Positions 7,789-16,727 are shown, counted from the first letter of the stretch. The stretch: DNA of 64,000 bases from Flavobacterium ustbae (GCF_003946915.1 NZ_RPOC01000010.1:1-64000); one strand, 5' to 3'. A program made the numbers and translations. Notes: a model not told the origin generated them from the letters alone.

Positions 7789-9834
7789 ATGACAACTAAT
7801 AAATCCACATCATTGTTTGAAAGTCAGCAGGTAAAAGAGGCTTTATGGCAATCTTTTGTGAAGCTGAATCCAAAAATGATGATTAAAAATCCGGTAATGT
7901 TTACAGTAGAAATCGGAACTGCAATTATGTTTGTGGTTTGCATTTCGATCTTAATGGGTGCCAACGATCAGGGAAGTTTTATTTACAACTTAATTATATT
8001 CTTAATATTACTGGCTACACTTTTGTTCGCCAATTTCGCCGAAGCTATTGCCGAAGCCCGCGGAAAAGCACAAGCCGACAGCTTAAGAAAAACCCGTGAA
8101 GAAACGCCTGCAAAATTAGAAAACGGACAAACGATCTCGTCGTCACAATTAAAAAAAGGAGACATTTTTGTCTGCGTTGCTGGAGATGTTATTGCAACTG
8201 ATGGTGAAATTATTGAAGGTTTAGCAACTATCGACGAAAGCGCCATTACAGGAGAAAGTGCTCCAGTTATTAGAGAAGCTGGCGGAGATAAATCTTCTGT
8301 TACGGGCGGAACAAAAGTTTTGTCTGATAAAATCAAAGTACAGGTAACTTCTGAACCTGGTGAAAGTTTCTTAGACAAAATGATTGCTTTGGTTGAAGGT
8401 GCGAGCCGTCAGAAAACACCAAACGAAATTGCTCTGACTATTTTATTTGCTGCTTTTACATTGATCTTCGTGATTGTCTGCGTGACTTTAAAACCTTTTG
8501 CAGATTATGCCAATGCGCCAATTACCATTGCAGCTTTTATTGCTTTATTTGTTTGCTTAATTCCAACCACAATTGGAGGTTTGCTTTCTGCGATTGGGAT
8601 TGCGGGAATGGACAGAGCGTTGCGCGCCAACGTAATTACCAAATCAGGAAAAGCGGTTGAAACTGCTGGAGATATTGACGTTTTGCTTTTGGATAAAACG
8701 GGAACAATCACCATTGGAAACCGAAAAGCAACTAATTTTTACCCAACCAAAGGAATCGCTTTTGAAGATTTTGTGAAATCTGCCGTTTTGAGTTCGCTTG
8801 CTGATGATACTCCTGAAGGGAAAAGTATTTTGGAATTGAGTGAAATGTTAGAGGTAAAAAATGAAAGCAAACCAAGTGTTTTACAAAATACTTCTGAAAT
8901 CTCACAAACTATAAAATTTACTGCCGAAACCAGAACATCTGGCGTTATTTTAAAAGACGGAACTAATATTCGAAAAGGTGCGCAAGATGTTGCTAAAAAA
9001 ATCGCAGAACGAGCTGGAAATGCTTTTCCTGAAGATACTGCACAACAAGTGATCACTATTTCTTCTAACGGAGGAACGCCTTTGGTTGTCCTAAAAAACA
9101 ATCAGGTTCAAGGTGTTATCGAATTACAGGATATTATCAAAACTGGAATGAAAGAACGTTTTGAGCGCTTACGCCGAATGGGAATCAAAACGGTTATGGT
9201 TACGGGTGATAATCCGCTGACGGCAAAATTTATTGCTGAAAAAGCAGGTGTTGATGATTTTATTGCTGAAGCAAAACCTGAGGATAAAATGAATTATATC
9301 CGAAAAGAACAGGAAGAAGGTCGTCTCGTTGCTATGATGGGTGACGGAACAAACGATGCTCCTGCCCTTGCCCAAGCCAACGTTGGTGTTGCGATGAACA
9401 GTGGAACGCAAGCTGCAAAAGAAGCTGGAAATATGGTCGACTTAGATAACGATCCAACAAAATTGATCGAAATTGTAGAAATCGGAAAACAGCTTTTAAT
9501 GACACGAGGAACGTTGACTACTTTCTCTATTGCGAATGACGTTGCGAAATATTTTGCGATTGTTCCGGCACTTTTTATTACCGCGATTCCAGCCTTGCAA
9601 GGTTTAAATATTATGCATTTGCATAGTCCTGAAAGTGCGATTTTATCTGCTGTAATTTTTAATGCGATTATTATTCCGATCTTAATTCCGCTTGCGCTGA
9701 AAGGTGTTGAATACCGCCCGATTGGAGCGAGTGCGATTCTGAAACGTAATCTTTTGATTTATGGTTTAGGTGGGTTGATTGTGCCTTTTATTGGGATAAA
9801 AATAATTGATTTAGCGGTTGCTCTATTTATGTAA
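7789..9834 (+). CDS. kdpB: KdpB, P-type ATPase subunit
   Basis: 681 residues, family-typical. Phosphorylation motif DKTGTITIG with Asp about residue 302, dephosphorylation loop TGESAPV (about 155-161, the Ser being the site of inhibitory phosphorylation in the E. coli homologue), and hinge motif [12 protein letters not shown]. About seven membrane helices. It hydrolyses ATP to drive K+ delivered through KdpA into the cytoplasm. It lies between kdpA and kdpC in the canonical order but with unusually wide gaps on both sides (304 and 156 bp). Confidence 0.97.
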   Translation: MTTNKSTSLFESQQVKEALWQSFVKLNPKMMIKNPVMFTVEIGTAIMFVVCISILMGANDQGSFIYNLIIFLILLATLLFANFAEAIAEARGKAQADSLRKTREETPAKLENGQTISSSQLKKGDIFVCVAGDVIATDGEIIEGLATIDESAITGESAPVIREAGGDKSSVTGGTKVLSDKIKVQVTSEPGESFLDKMIALVEGASRQKTPNEIALTILFAAFTLIFVIVCVTLKPFADYANAPITIAAFIALFVCLIPTTIGGLLSAIGIAGMDRALRANVITKSGKAVETAGDIDVLLLDKTGTITIGNRKATNFYPTKGIAFEDFVKSAVLSSLADDTPEGKSILELSEMLEVKNESKPSVLQNTSEISQTIKFTAETRTSGVILKDGTNIRKGAQDVAKKIAERAGNAFPEDTAQQVITISSNGGTPLVVLKNNQVQGVIELQDIIKTGMKERFERLRRMGIKTVMVTGDNPLTAKFIAEKAGVDDFIAEAKPEDKMNYIRKEQEEGRLVAMMGDGTNDAPALAQANVGVAMNSGTQAAKEAGNMVDLDNDPTKLIEIVEIGKQLLMTRGTLTTFSIANDVAKYFAIVPALFITAIPALQGLNIMHLHSPESAILSAVIFNAIIIPILIPLALKGVEYRPIGASAILKRNLLIYGLGGLIVPFIGIKIIDLAVALFM

Positions 9835-9837
9835 GCT

Positions 9838-9974
9838 CCTAAGGTTCTAAGTCGCTAAGGTTCTAAGTTTTTTTCTTATCGATTTAGTCTTTTATTCAAA
9901 TTAAAAAATCAAAATAATAAATTTCTAAGGTGGTTAAGAAAGCTCAGAAACTTAGAATCTTAGCACCTTAGAAC
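9838..9974. repeat. Inverted repeat between kdpB and kdpC
   Basis: The left arm 9838-9869 is built from the repeated word CTAAGGTTCTAAGT, and the right arm 9949-9974 holds its inverse ACTTAGAATCTTAGCACCTT. The arms are about 80 bp apart and imperfect. It fills essentially the whole gap. Confidence 0.7.
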
Positions 9975-9990
9975 GTTAAAAATAAAAAAA

Positions 9991-10542
9991 ATGAAAAATA
10001 TATTTTCTATACTAAAACTTACCGCAGTGACTTTGGTTTTGTTTGCGGTTATTTATCCTTTATCGATTTATGGAGTGGCTCAATTGGCTCCGAATCAAGG
10101 AAAAGGCGAAACACTTTCGGTTAACGAAAAAGTGATTGGTTATCAAAAAATCGGACAGAAGTTCGACAAATCGAATTATTTCTGGGGAAGACCTTCGGCT
10201 GTGGATTATAATGCTGCGGGAAGTGCAGGAAGTAACAAAGGTCCAAGCAATGCCGAATATCTGGCTTTGGTTCAAAAACGAATTGATACTTTATTATTGG
10301 TTCATCCGTATTTGAAAAAAGCGGACATTCCATCAGATATGGTTACGGCTTCAGGAAGCGGATTGGATCCAAATGTTTCTCCACAAGGTGCTTTGATTCA
10401 GGTAAAACGAATTGCTAAAGAAAGAAAATTGGATGAAGCTAAAGTCAAAGCTTTGGTAGAATCTAAAATTAATACGGCTGTTGTTGGCCCAGAAAGTGTG
10501 AATGTTTTGGAATTGAATATTGCCCTTGATGGATTGAAATAA
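9991..10542 (+). CDS. kdpC: KdpC, assembly subunit of potassium-transporting ATPase
   Basis: 183 residues with one N-terminal membrane helix (residues 8-28) and a soluble outer domain. Family signatures GRPSAVDYNAAGSAGSN (about 66-82) and SGSGLDPNVSPQGALIQV (about 121-138) are present. KdpC stabilises the KdpFAB complex and raises K+ affinity. It ends the core transporter genes; the porin gene follows after 320 bp of repeats. Confidence 0.96.
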   Translation: MKNIFSILKLTAVTLVLFAVIYPLSIYGVAQLAPNQGKGETLSVNEKVIGYQKIGQKFDKSNYFWGRPSAVDYNAAGSAGSNKGPSNAEYLALVQKRIDTLLLVHPYLKKADIPSDMVTASGSGLDPNVSPQGALIQVKRIAKERKLDEAKVKALVESKINTAVVGPESVNVLELNIALDGLK

Positions 10543-10551
10543 TAAGATTTT

Positions 10552-10585
10552 AAACCTGACAGGTTTTTTAAAACCTGTCGGGTTT
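10552..10585. repeat. Hairpin after kdpC
   Basis: Stem AAACCTGACAGGTTTT/AAAACCTGTCGGGTTT with one mismatch, followed by GACAA and no long T-run. It is a variant of the hairpin at 970-1001. It may partly terminate kdp transcription before the porin gene. Confidence 0.65.
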
Positions 10586-10723
10586 GACAAAACTATTCAG
10601 CGATTTTGTGCGATTTCTCCTTTCAGTCGAAATGACAAACAGAAACTTTAAAACTAATACCTACAAGGTTTTGTCCCGAAGTCTCGGGATTGCAGGAAAG
10701 AAAACGCCTTTTTACCCCAAATC

Positions 10724-10806
10724 TCCTAGCCCCGATAGAAGCGAAAATTCTTTTTCTGGCTTCTTTAGCCAGGAAAAGATTGTAGCGGATAGCGGGATTA
10801 GCTCCT
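10724..10806. repeat. REP-like palindromic element, copy 2
   Basis: CTAGCCCCGATAGAAGCG on the left and GTAGCGGATAGCGGGA on the right surround a stem TTTTTCTGGC/GCCAGGAAAA. The flanks match copy 1 (632-719) while the stem differs, with compensating changes. The stem could also act on transcription between kdpC and the porin gene. Confidence 0.72.
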
Positions 10807-10862
10807 AAAAAATCTACTACTAATTTAATTACCCTAAATCGGTTTAAATACCACAAATACAA

Positions 10863-11939
10863 ATGAAAAAAATAATACTTACCGCTTTAATCGCTTTTGG
10901 TTTTAGCAATTTACATGCACAAGAAGAGCCTAAAAGTCCGTTTACTTTTTCGGGATATGTTGATGTTTATTACAGTTATGATTTCGGAAAACCTGAAGAT
11001 CATACGCGCCCAGGATTTTTTTACAGTTATAATAAAAGTAATGAAGTGAACCTGAATATGGGAATGGCAAAAGTGAATTATTCTAAAGAAAATATCCGAG
11101 GGAATTTTGCTCTTATGGCGGGAACTTACGCGCAATATAACATGTCGGCTGAACAGGATTTACTGCAAAATGTGTATGAAGCCAATGTTGGTGTGAAAAT
11201 TTCCCGAAACCATAATTTATGGATTGATGCTGGAATTATGCCTTCGCACATTGGTTTTGAAAGCGCGATCGGGAAAGACTGCCAGAATCTAACGAGAAGC
11301 ATTCTGGCTGAAAATTCTCCGTATTATGAAGCGGGAGTTAAAATTGGCTATACGTCTGAATCCGGAAAATGGTATTTGGCAGGAATGTATTTAAACGGCT
11401 GGCAGAGAATCCAGAAAATTGAAGGAAATCAAACTCCGGCTTTTGGAACGCAAGTTACGTATAAACCTTCGGACAATGTGACTTTAAACTGGAGTACGTA
11501 TGCAGGAAACGAACAGCCTGATATCGACAAAAAATGGCGTTATTTTAATAATTTCTACGGACAGTTTAAAGTGTCTGAGAAAACAAATATAACAGCTGGT
11601 TTTGATGTGGGTTCGCAACAATCGGTAAAAGGAAGTGAGAAATATGATGTTTGGTTTTCGCCAGTTTTGATTCTGCAATACAAACCGACAGATAAGATTC
11701 AGCTTGCGGCGCGTGGTGAATATTACAGTGACGAAAAAGGTGTAATTATCGCAACAGAAACTCCAAACGGTTTTAAAACTTACGGATTTTCGGCTAACTT
11801 TGATTACTTAGTTACTGATAATGTTATGTTTAGAATTGAAGCGAGAAATTTGTCAAGCAAAGATGAAATTTTCACAAAAAACAATCTCCCAACGGATACA
11901 AATACGTTTGTAACGACTTCGTTGGCTATTAGTTTTTAA
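10863..11939 (+). CDS. Outer-membrane beta-barrel porin of the kdp locus
   Basis: 358 residues with a signal peptide ending near AQEEPKSP (residue 20). The rest alternates aromatic and polar residues and ends in a terminal phenylalanine (SLAISF), as outer-membrane barrels do. SGYVDVYYSYDF near the start and GMAKVNYS are typical of the OmpL-like putative porin-2 (BBP2) family. Lying between kdpC and the kdpD-like gene, it probably lets K+ or another ion cross the outer membrane when Kdp is active; this role is inferred from position only. No lipobox. Confidence 0.8.
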   Translation: MKKIILTALIAFGFSNLHAQEEPKSPFTFSGYVDVYYSYDFGKPEDHTRPGFFYSYNKSNEVNLNMGMAKVNYSKENIRGNFALMAGTYAQYNMSAEQDLLQNVYEANVGVKISRNHNLWIDAGIMPSHIGFESAIGKDCQNLTRSILAENSPYYEAGVKIGYTSESGKWYLAGMYLNGWQRIQKIEGNQTPAFGTQVTYKPSDNVTLNWSTYAGNEQPDIDKKWRYFNNFYGQFKVSEKTNITAGFDVGSQQSVKGSEKYDVWFSPVLILQYKPTDKIQLAARGEYYSDEKGVIIATETPNGFKTYGFSANFDYLVTDNVMFRIEARNLSSKDEIFTKNNLPTDTNTFVTTSLAISF

Positions 11940-11947
11940 AAAATTAT

Positions 11948-12039
11948 TTCACGCAGATTCCACAGATTTTAGCAGATTTAGTTTGATTTTTATTTAATAA
12001 TCTGCGTTATCTGCTTAAATCTTTTTAAATCTGCGTGAA
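11948..12039. repeat. Inverted repeat between porin and kdpD
   Basis: TTCACGCAGATT at 11948 and AATCTGCGTGAA at 12028-12039 are perfect inverted ends. Between them the words CAGATTTTAGCAGATTTA and TCTGCGTTATCTGC continue the pairing imperfectly. Confidence 0.75.
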
Positions 12040-12148
12040 AAAAACTCTACGTCCTGGACTTTGCGAGATTTTTTCTCCCGCAGATTTGGCAGATTTAGCT
12101 GATTTTAAAATAAATCTTAGTGTCTTAGCGCCTTCGTGGCAAAAACCT

Positions 12149-13276
12149 ATGAAAGAGGAAAAAGAAAATAATGCACAGCACTTTCTGGATTTGATTCAGA
12201 AATCACGGAAAGGAAAATTTAAAATCTACATCGGGATGAGTGCCGGTGTGGGTAAGACTTTCCGTATGCTTCAGGAAGCGCATTCGTTGTTGCGAAACGG
12301 AATCGATGTGAAAATCGGTTATATCGAAACGCATAATCGGAAAGAAACACATGAATTATTAACTGGTTTGCCTCTTATTCCGAGGCGAACCATTTTTTAT
12401 AAAGGTAAACAACTCGAAGAACTCGATGTTCAGGCAATTATAAATTTACGTCCAGAAGTTGTGATTGTAGACGAATTGGCGCATACCAACGTCGAGGGAA
12501 GCAAAAACGAAAAACGCTGGCAGGATGTTCTGGAAATTCTCGAAGCGGGAATTAACGTCATTTCGGCGGTTAATATTCAGCATATTGAAAGTCTAAACGA
12601 AGACGTAAAACGCATTACAGGAATTGATGTTCAGGAGAGAATTCCAGATAATGTTTTGCGTCTGGCAGATGAAGTCGTAAACATCGACTTGACTTCTGAA
12701 GATTTGATTGCGCGTTTGAAAGAAGGAAAAATTTACACGCCAGATAAAATTCAAACCGCTTTGGCAAACTTCTTTAAATCGGAACAGATTCTGCAATTGC
12801 GCGAATTGGCTTTAAAGGAAGTAGCGAGTCAGGTCGTTCGGAAGGTCGAAAATGAAGTTCCGAATCTGCATGCTTTACGACATGAAAAATTATTGGCTTG
12901 TATTAGCAGTAATGATAAAACAGCCAAAATTGTGATTCGAAAAGCGGCGCGTCTGGCGAGTTATTACAACGGAATCTGGTATGTTTTATACGTTGAAACT
13001 CCAAAAGAAAGCACTACAAGAATTGCTCTCGATAAACAACGGCATTTAATTAATAACTTTAAACTCGCTGTGCAACTCGGCGCCGAAGTTATAAAAGTAG
13101 AAAATGAAAATATTACCAATGCGATTTTAAAAACCGTCGAAGAAAAACAAATCACAACTGTCTGCATCGGAAAACCGCATTTGAATTTATTTAAAGTAAT
13201 TTTGTCTACAACAATTTTCAGACGCTTGCTAAATAAACTGTCTTTATCAAACGTCGATCTTGTTATTTTGTCTTAA
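12149..13276 (+). CDS. kdpD: Truncated KdpD: sensor and USP domains only
   Basis: 375 residues from the ATG at 12149. An in-frame upstream extension to 12035 is rejected because it is intergenic repeat sequence. Residues about 20-230 are the KdpD N-terminal domain, with Walker A GMSAGVGKTF and Walker B-like VVIVDELAHTN; residues about 245-375 are a universal-stress-protein domain. There are no membrane helices, no GAF and no histidine kinase, which full-length KdpD (about 890 residues) carries. The frame ends cleanly with a stop, so this is a real short form rather than a frameshift. It likely partners with the membrane kinase encoded 121 bp downstream. Confidence 0.88.
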   Translation: MKEEKENNAQHFLDLIQKSRKGKFKIYIGMSAGVGKTFRMLQEAHSLLRNGIDVKIGYIETHNRKETHELLTGLPLIPRRTIFYKGKQLEELDVQAIINLRPEVVIVDELAHTNVEGSKNEKRWQDVLEILEAGINVISAVNIQHIESLNEDVKRITGIDVQERIPDNVLRLADEVVNIDLTSEDLIARLKEGKIYTPDKIQTALANFFKSEQILQLRELALKEVASQVVRKVENEVPNLHALRHEKLLACISSNDKTAKIVIRKAARLASYYNGIWYVLYVETPKESTTRIALDKQRHLINNFKLAVQLGAEVIKVENENITNAILKTVEEKQITTVCIGKPHLNLFKVILSTTIFRRLLNKLSLSNVDLVILS

Positions 13277-13283
13277 AGGTTAA

Positions 13284-13382
13284 ACCATATAAGTCATATA
13301 AGAAAATGTAAGCGGATTGTGTTTAAAGTTTAAAAAGCTTATCCGTACAACCTTTTAAATGAACTTATATTACTTATATGGT
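13284..13382. repeat. Inverted repeat between kdpD and the kinase gene
   Basis: ACCATATAAGTCATATAAG (13284-13302) and CTTATATTACTTATATGGT (13364-13382) pair over 18 of 19 positions. An inner pairing of AAGCGGAT with ATCCGT adds to it. The right arm overlaps the first codons of a longer possible frame, arguing for the later start of the kinase. Confidence 0.8.
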
Positions 13383-13397
13383 GAAAAAAATATTTTT

Positions 13398-15116
13398 ATG
13401 AGAATTAAAACCAAATTGAATCTGGGTGTCGGATTGTTATTTTTGATGATAATCATCCTTTCGCTGGTGAGCGCTTATTCTGTTTTTTTGATTAAACAGG
13501 ATACGGAAAATATTCTGAAATCAAATTACAATACGTTGGAATATTCGCGAAATATGATTTTTGCTTTGGATGGAATGAAATCAGATTCGAAAGAAACGAT
13601 TCGAAATTTTGAGGAAAATCTTCAAAAGCAAACTCGAAATATTACCGAGCCAGGCGAAAAACAGGCAACAGAAAAACTGATGGCTAGTTTTGCTCTTTTA
13701 GAAAAGAATAATTCGGACGAAAATCTAAAAGCGCAGATTCGTCAGGATATTTTTGCGATCATGAAACTGAATCTTGATGCCATTAAACAGAAAAGTGACA
13801 TTGCGAAACAATCGGCTGAAACGGCTAATTTATCTATTGCTATCGTTGGAACTTTATGCTTTTTGATCGCTTTTAATTTATTAGTTAATCTTCCAAACAA
13901 TATTGCCAATCCGATTAAGGAACTGACTTTTAGTATTAAAGAAATTGCGAATAAAAATTATTCGGAGCGTGTGCATTTTACAAGCCACAGCGAGTTTGGA
14001 GATCTGGCCAAATCGTTTAATACGATGGCGCAGAAACTCGAAGAATATCACGATAGTAATGTATATAAACTTCTTTTTGAGAAAAAACGTCTGGAAACGC
14101 TTATCAATAACATGAATGATCCAATTATTGGTCTGGATCATGACGGAATTGTTTTGTTTGCTAATGATGAAGCGCTGAAAATTATTGGGCTAAAATCGGA
14201 AGATGCAATTGGAAAATCGGCTTCGGAATTAGCTAATACAAATGATTTAATTCGTTCTTTGATTTTAAAAGATACTGATGGGAATTCGAAGAAACAACCT
14301 TTAAAAATCTTTGCAAATTCCAAAGAAAGTTATTTCGAAAAAGAAATCCTCAACATCACGATAACACCAACAGGCGAAGAAAAAGAAATCAATATTGGCG
14401 ATGTAATTATTCTGCGAAATATTACGCTTTTTAAAGAATTGGATTTTGCTAAAACTAATTTTATTGCCACCGTTTCACACGAATTAAAAACGCCGATTGC
14501 TTCTATAAAACTGAGTTTGCAATTGCTTGAAAATGATAAAACTGGAGAAATGAACGAAGACCAAAAACAATTGGTAGAAAGTATAAAAGATGATAGTCAA
14601 AGGTTATTAAAAATTACGGGCGAATTACTCAATTTATCACAACTGGAAACCGGAAATATTCAATTAAATATTGAAAAAAGCAATCCGTACCAAATTGCAA
14701 ATTATGCCGTTGAAGCAGTAAAAGTTCAGGCAGACCAAAAGCAGATTCAATTGATTATTGATGCCGACGAAAACCTAAAAGATGTAAAAGCCGACAGCGA
14801 AAAAACAGGCTGGGTTTTGATTAATTATTTATCGAATGCGATTCGGTATTCATCAGAAAAAAGTACGATTCTTATCAAACTAAAAGAAGAAAATAATCAA
14901 ATCGTTTTTCAGGTAATCGACACCGGAAAAGGAATTGATACGAGATATAAGGAGAAAGTTTTTGATAAATATTTCCAGATTCCGGGAAGTCCAAAAACAG
15001 GAACGGGATTGGGTCTGGCGATTAGCAAAGAATTTATTGAAGCCCAAAACGGAACGGTTGGCGTTGAAAGTAATTTAGGATTGGGGAGTACGTTTTGGTT
15101 TGCATTAAAGGTTTAG
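13398..15116 (+). CDS. Membrane sensor histidine kinase of the kdp locus
   Basis: 572 residues from the ATG at 13398. TM1 about 8-30, a helical periplasmic segment, TM2 about 145-165, HAMP about 168-220, a PAS domain about 230-345 (NNMNDPIIGLDHDGIVLFAN), HisKA with phospho-accepting His361 in TVSHELKTP, and HATPase_c with NYLSNAIRYS, DTGKGID and GTGLGLAISKEF. All kinase boxes are intact. It should autophosphorylate and pass phosphate to a response regulator, most likely the sigma-54 activator at 3532. It follows the kinase-less KdpD fragment, so together they may replace a full KdpD. Its sensor portion does not resemble KdpD's four-helix module. Confidence 0.9.
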   Translation: MRIKTKLNLGVGLLFLMIIILSLVSAYSVFLIKQDTENILKSNYNTLEYSRNMIFALDGMKSDSKETIRNFEENLQKQTRNITEPGEKQATEKLMASFALLEKNNSDENLKAQIRQDIFAIMKLNLDAIKQKSDIAKQSAETANLSIAIVGTLCFLIAFNLLVNLPNNIANPIKELTFSIKEIANKNYSERVHFTSHSEFGDLAKSFNTMAQKLEEYHDSNVYKLLFEKKRLETLINNMNDPIIGLDHDGIVLFANDEALKIIGLKSEDAIGKSASELANTNDLIRSLILKDTDGNSKKQPLKIFANSKESYFEKEILNITITPTGEEKEINIGDVIILRNITLFKELDFAKTNFIATVSHELKTPIASIKLSLQLLENDKTGEMNEDQKQLVESIKDDSQRLLKITGELLNLSQLETGNIQLNIEKSNPYQIANYAVEAVKVQADQKQIQLIIDADENLKDVKADSEKTGWVLINYLSNAIRYSSEKSTILIKLKEENNQIVFQVIDTGKGIDTRYKEKVFDKYFQIPGSPKTGTGLGLAISKEFIEAQNGTVGVESNLGLGSTFWFALKV

Positions 15117-15117
15117 A

Positions 15118-15181
15118 TTTTTTCCGCCACAAATTCACGAATTTTGATTTTAAATAATTCGTGAATTTGTGGCGGAAAAAA
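15118..15181. terminator. Long perfect hairpin between convergent genes
   Basis: 26-bp perfect stem (15118-15143 with 15156-15181), 12-nt loop, six T or A at the ends. It serves both the kinase gene (plus) and the acetyltransferase (minus). The inner word CACAAATTCACGAATT also appears degenerately at 43200-43256. Confidence 0.85.
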
Positions 15182-15191
15182 ATCATTTTAA

Positions 15192-15641
15192 TTATAGATT
15201 CATCTCCATAATCGGCATAAATCTGTTTTTGATTGACGTTTCAAATTCGCCCACTTTTTTAAATCCTAATTTCTGGTAAAACTGTTCTGCATTTGGTTCA
15301 GAATCAAGAATGATTTTTTGGCATTTTTCATTTCGCATTCTTTGTAGAAAATCATTCATTAATAAAGTCCCGAATCCTTTTCCGATGTATTCTGGCAAAA
15401 GAAATAAATTGTCCAATTTTACCTGATTATTTTCTTCTTTTAAATAAGAGTAATAACCGATGATTTGTTTTTCTTCGACTAAATTAAAAACAGGATTTTT
15501 TTGAATATAAGCTGAAGTAATTGTTAGATGTTTATCCCAAGCCAAAATTTGTTCTTTCGAATATCCCCAAAAGGCTTTTGATTTTTTGGTGATTTCGGTT
15601 AAGATTATGTGGTCTTCTGGTTTGGCTTTTTGGATGTTCAT
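15192..15641 (-). CDS. GNAT family N-acetyltransferase
   Basis: 149 residues, a complete GNAT fold: N-terminal strand MNIQKAKPEDH, central LDNLFLLPEYIGKGFGTLLM around residues 77-96, which contains the acetyl-CoA loop (Q/R-x-x-G-x-G/A variant IGKGFG), and a C-terminal YQKLGFKKVGEFE signature. It transfers an acetyl group from acetyl-CoA to an amine of unknown identity. Cytoplasmic. It stands alone between convergent and repeat-rich regions. Confidence 0.85.
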   Translation of the reverse strand: MNIQKAKPEDHIILTEITKKSKAFWGYSKEQILAWDKHLTITSAYIQKNPVFNLVEEKQIIGYYSYLKEENNQVKLDNLFLLPEYIGKGFGTLLMNDFLQRMRNEKCQKIILDSEPNAEQFYQKLGFKKVGEFETSIKNRFMPIMEMNL

Positions 15642-15654
15642 TTAAAAGATGCTT

Positions 15655-15897
15655 TTTAAAAGAGCCATCGGCTCGAATCATTTTGTAGGACCGGATTTTA
15701 ATCCGGTCAAGATCGATACGCAGAGAATTCGGAGAACCATAGGTTCGACACATATAAAAACGTCAAATATGTATCGTTCCTACGGAACTTTTAAATTGAC
15801 CGTCCAATTTTCAACGGATTAAAATCCGTTGCTACAATATCAATCATTCCTACGGAATTTTAAAAATTGAAATTGTCATTGCAATTGATATTGCTTT
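15655..15897. repeat. Mosaic of short palindromes before the acetyltransferase gene
   Basis: No gene is seen here. Palindromic modules follow one another: GAGCCATCGGCTC, GACCGGATTTTAATCCGGTC, GAACCATAGGTTC, AACGGATTAAAATCCGTT, and two copies of TCCTACGGAA (about 15779 and 15848). It looks like accumulated dispersed repeats lying between two minus-strand genes. Confidence 0.7.
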
Positions 15898-16671
15898 TTA
15901 TGCATTCGAAGTATTATTCTTAATTTCCCTAACTTCACGTTTCAATTCCAAAAGCAAGTCTTTCATTGCTCCAGTTTCTGTTATTTCCTGTTTTTTATCC
16001 GAACGGCCGATGTTGCATTCGTATTCCCAAATCTCCAAAATATCAGAAGCTTTCACTTCATAATTCGGATAAAAACTATTATCGGATTCGAGAACCAAAG
16101 CGTTCTTTTTGTTTTTATTGAGACGTTTGTAGACCATTCCTTCGTTTTTAGTAATCAGGATATAGGTTTTCCCATCCATCACTTCGCCTAATTTTTCTAC
16201 GTAACGTCCAATAATAATCGACCCATCTTCATGCGGTGGCATTGAATCACCTTCAACGGGAAATCCGCGGTGTTTTCCTGGTCCTAAAAATGGAAGCGTA
16301 ATCTGCTGTAAACTTTCAATATATTCCGGATCGGCATATCCGTTTAGATAACCCGCTTTTGCTTTTTGAGATACGATTTCGATAAAATTTTCTCCAAAAC
16401 TATCCACTTGTATGGGCAAAATAAGTCGGTTGCCTTCTAGTTTTATCAAATTTTGCACGTCAATTTTACGTATATCGACCGATAATATCAAGTCAATACT
16501 CATATGAAAATATAATGCAATCTTCTTTAGAATATCATACGGAGCTTCCGAAGTTCCATCTTCGTATTTCACGTATCTTCCTCTGGTAATGCTAAGGTTT
16601 TCAGCTAATTTCTCCTGTGATATTTTATGCTTAACCCTTAACGCTCTGATGTTGTCTGAAAATAAGGACAT
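15898..16671 (-). CDS. XRE/S24 self-cleaving repressor (LexA/UmuD-like)
   Basis: 257 residues. N-terminal XRE helix-turn-helix (about 7-62, ISQEKLAENLSITRGRYVKYEDG) joined to a peptidase S24 domain. The cleavage site Ala106-Gly107 (KAKAGYL), nucleophile Ser143 (EGDSMPP) and general base Lys182 (GMVYKRL) are spaced as in LexA. The C-terminal 25 residues look coiled-coil. RecA filament-stimulated cleavage is expected in the family. It is divergent from a Y-family polymerase with only 84 bp between start codons, so it most likely represses both itself and the mutagenic polymerases. A UmuD-like partner role cannot be excluded. Confidence 0.88.
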   Translation of the reverse strand: MSLFSDNIRALRVKHKISQEKLAENLSITRGRYVKYEDGTSEAPYDILKKIALYFHMSIDLILSVDIRKIDVQNLIKLEGNRLILPIQVDSFGENFIEIVSQKAKAGYLNGYADPEYIESLQQITLPFLGPGKHRGFPVEGDSMPPHEDGSIIIGRYVEKLGEVMDGKTYILITKNEGMVYKRLNKNKKNALVLESDNSFYPNYEVKASDILEIWEYECNIGRSDKKQEITETGAMKDLLLELKREVREIKNNTSNA

Positions 16672-16679
16672 AATAAATT

Positions 16680-16724
16680 TGTTATAATTTGGAACAGCAA
16701 ATATACAAAAAATGTTATTATCTG
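16680..16724. promoter_or_regulatory. Candidate operator: direct repeat in the repressor/dinB gap
   Basis: TGTTATAATTTG (16680-16691) and TGTTATTATCTG (16713-16724) match at 10 of 12 positions and are 33 bp apart, about three helical turns. They flank the repressor's own -7 box. This is an unverified candidate binding pair for the XRE/S24 repressor. Confidence 0.35.
16698..16705 (-). promoter_or_regulatory. -7 box of the S24 repressor gene
   Basis: On the minus strand the sequence is TATATTTG, an exact TAnnTTTG match 27 bp from the repressor start codon. No TTG is seen at the usual distance. It lies 22 bp from the oppositely directed dinB box. Confidence 0.5.
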
Positions 16725-16727
16725 TAC

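Noticed and set aside
12035-12148. Upstream extension of the KdpD-like frame
   Set aside because: The extra 38 codons lie within a word-type repeat (CAGATTTGGCAGATTTAG) and do not match the KdpD N-terminus, which begins just before the KFKIYIGMSAGVGKT segment.
12149-13276. KdpD as a frameshifted pseudogene
   Set aside because: The frame ends right after a complete USP domain, and the downstream kinase has different membrane and sensor parts, so this is not a broken full-length KdpD.
13359-13397. Earlier start for the kdp-locus kinase
   Set aside because: The first 13 codons lie within the right arm of the inverted repeat; the MRIKTKLNLG start at 13398 precedes the first membrane helix naturally.
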